The notes beneath the pieces are model-generated. The model ran no database searches. It had not been told where the DNA came from and saw only the letters and a program-made list of their open reading frames with translations. A stretch of 6,319 nucleotides of DNA from Bacteroidota bacterium. Its GTDB lineage: Bacteria; Bacteroidota; Bacteroidia; Bacteroidales; UBA10428. The translations under genes were made by a program, and so were the position numbers. Below are positions 5,297 to 6,319 of this stretch, piece after piece. The stretch is taken from NCBI GenBank assembly GCA_024640925.1, contig JAHEEB010000264.1, positions 1 through 6,319 of the forward strand. The letters run 5' to 3'. Position 1 is the stretch's first letter. Each line of letters begins with the position of its first letter.

Positions 5297-6319
5297 TTAA
5301 TACCCATATATATCTTTCCATGATTTTCTTAATTTCTCAATTAATTCATTTTCACGGGCATTGTTTTGTGGAGTATAAATTATTGTTCCTTTAATGTCTT
5401 CGGGCAGATAGTTTTCTTTAACAAAATGGCCTTCGAACTCGTGGGCATATTTGTATTCTTTCCCATATCCGATATCTTTCATCAACTTGGTAGGTGCATT
5501 CCGCAAATGAAAGGGTACAGGCAAATCGCCTGTTTTTGATATAAGAGCTTGGGCTTCATTTATTGCCATGTATGCCGAATTGCTTTTAGGAGATGTAGCT
5601 AAATAAATAGTTGTCTCCGACAAAATTATTCTCGATTCAGGCCATCCAATCATATTAACAGCCTCGAAACATGTTTTGGCAATTAGCAGAGCGTTCGGAT
5701 TAGCAAGGCCAATATCTTCGGCAGCCAGGATAACTAATCGCCGGGCAATAAACTTTACATCTTCTCCACCTTCAACCATCCTGGCTAACCAGTAAACAGC
5801 AGCATTTGGGTCGCTTCCCCTTACCGATTTTATAAAAGCCGAAATTATATCATAGTGCTGTTCCCCGGCCTTATCATAAATGGCCAGATTCTGTTGAATA
5901 TGCTTCTTTACATCTTCGTTATAAATAGTAATGTGATCTTTCTTTTCCGGTAAAATGGAGTTCACTACTATTTCAAGTATATTCAATAGTTTTCTGGCAT
6001 CGCCACCGGAATACCTGAGCATTATTTCGTATTCTTCAACAGTAATATCAAGCGTTTTCAGGAACAAATCATTTTTTAATGCCCTGTTTATTATCAGAAT
6101 CAAATCATCCTTTTCTAGGTTTTTAAGCATGTATACCTGGCACCTCGATAAAAGAGGTGAAATAACTTCGAACGATGGGTTTTCCGTTGTAGCACCAATC
6201 AGCGTAATAGTTCCAGACTCAACAGCGCCGAGCAGAGAATCTTGCTGGGCTTTATTGAAACGGTGGATTTCATCGATAAATAGTATGGCATTGGGCGAAT
6301 TAAAGAAGTGTTGCTTTTT
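5297..6319 (-). CDS. rarA: Replication-associated recombination protein A (RarA/MgsA AAA+ ATPase), N-terminus outside window
   Basis: These are the last 340 residues of RarA (MgsA, related to eukaryotic WRNIP1), a clamp-loader-like AAA+ ATPase that acts at stalled replication forks. The frame is open to the window edge, so about 85-105 N-terminal residues, including Walker A, are missing if the protein has the usual length (about 425-447 residues). Visible in order from the edge: Walker B ([20 protein letters not shown], about 11-30), sensor 1 ([11 protein letters not shown], about 41-51), the arginine-finger region (LLSRCQVY, 56-63), sensor 2 ([10 protein letters not shown], about 104-113), and then the conserved C-terminal domain with [53 protein letters not shown] and [16 protein letters not shown]. 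The ATG at 6130 is internal. Nothing suggests decay. It converges with yaaA. Confidence 0.96.
   Translation of the reverse strand, partial: KKQHFFNSPNAILFIDEIHRFNKAQQDSLLGAVESGTITLIGATTENPSFEVISPLLSRCQVYMLKNLEKDDLILIINRALKNDLFLKTLDITVEEYEIMLRYSGGDARKLLNILEIVVNSILPEKKDHITIYNEDVKKHIQQNLAIYDKAGEQHYDIISAFIKSVRGSDPNAAVYWLARMVEGGEDVKFIARRLVILAAEDIGLANPNALLIAKTCFEAVNMIGWPESRIILSETTIYLATSPKSNSAYMAINEAQALISKTGDLPVPFHLRNAPTKLMKDIGYGKEYKYAHEFEGHFVKENYLPEDIKGTIIYTPQNNARENELIEKLRKSWKDIYGY

Noticed and set aside
5122..5307. 61-codon minus-strand ORF across the yaaA/rarA junction
   Set aside because: It overlaps the conserved YaaA C-terminus and the last codons of rarA in another frame, and has no family resemblance.
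6128..6130. ATG as the rarA start
   Set aside because: Upstream in the same frame lie Walker B, sensor 1 and the arginine-finger region, so this Met is internal and the gene runs off the window.
1..6319. CRISPR arrays, tRNA/rRNA genes, riboswitches, restriction or toxin-antitoxin modules, phage genes
   Set aside because: I looked on both strands and saw no regularly spaced repeats, cloverleaf-like sequence, or recognisable defence, toxin or phage protein. The gaps between genes are too short or too plain to hold them.

Overview
The window looks like chromosomal DNA from a Bacteroidota (Bacteroidetes) bacterium, probably a Bacteroidales-like lineage. This rests on five things: low GC; no Shine-Dalgarno motifs before the starts; candidate promoters that resemble the Bacteroidetes -7 box (TAnnTTTG) rather than TATAAT; a short-form RecQ of the type I associate with Bacteroidota; and an IstA remnant resembling IS21 elements of that phylum. 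The assignment is from recognition, not from a search.

Layout from left to right. (1) 1-533, plus strand: the 3' end of a recQ-type helicase gene, holding a winged-helix-like segment, the four-cysteine zinc module and a short C-terminal tail. (2) About 623-955, plus strand: a decayed piece of an IS21-family istA transposase gene, without its N-terminal DNA-binding part, with an in-frame TAG soon after the first catalytic Asp, and lost where tex begins. (3) 954-3077, minus strand: a complete tex gene, convergent with recQ. (4) 3078-3415: a 338-base AT-rich divergent intergenic region with two candidate promoters and a 16-base dyad. (5) 3416-4423, plus strand: a family 2 glycosyltransferase-like protein fused to a small Rossmann-like C-terminal domain. 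(6) 4505-5269, plus strand: yaaA, the peroxide-stress protein, preceded by an AT-rich hairpin. (7) 5297-6319, minus strand: the C-terminal three quarters of rarA/mgsA, convergent with yaaA and cut by the window edge.

Three of the five main genes deal with nucleic-acid maintenance or transcription (recQ, tex, rarA) and a fourth (yaaA) protects DNA under peroxide stress by limiting free iron. They lie on alternating strands with separate promoters, so this is a housekeeping neighbourhood and not an operon. Only the glycosyltransferase-like gene and yaaA are co-directional (81-base gap) and could share a transcript. I found no RNA gene, CRISPR array, intact mobile element or obvious new multi-gene system. 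The item most worth following is the glycosyltransferase-like protein, whose two acidic nucleotide-sugar/metal motifs are altered while the rest of the GT-A fold and a fused C-terminal domain are kept.
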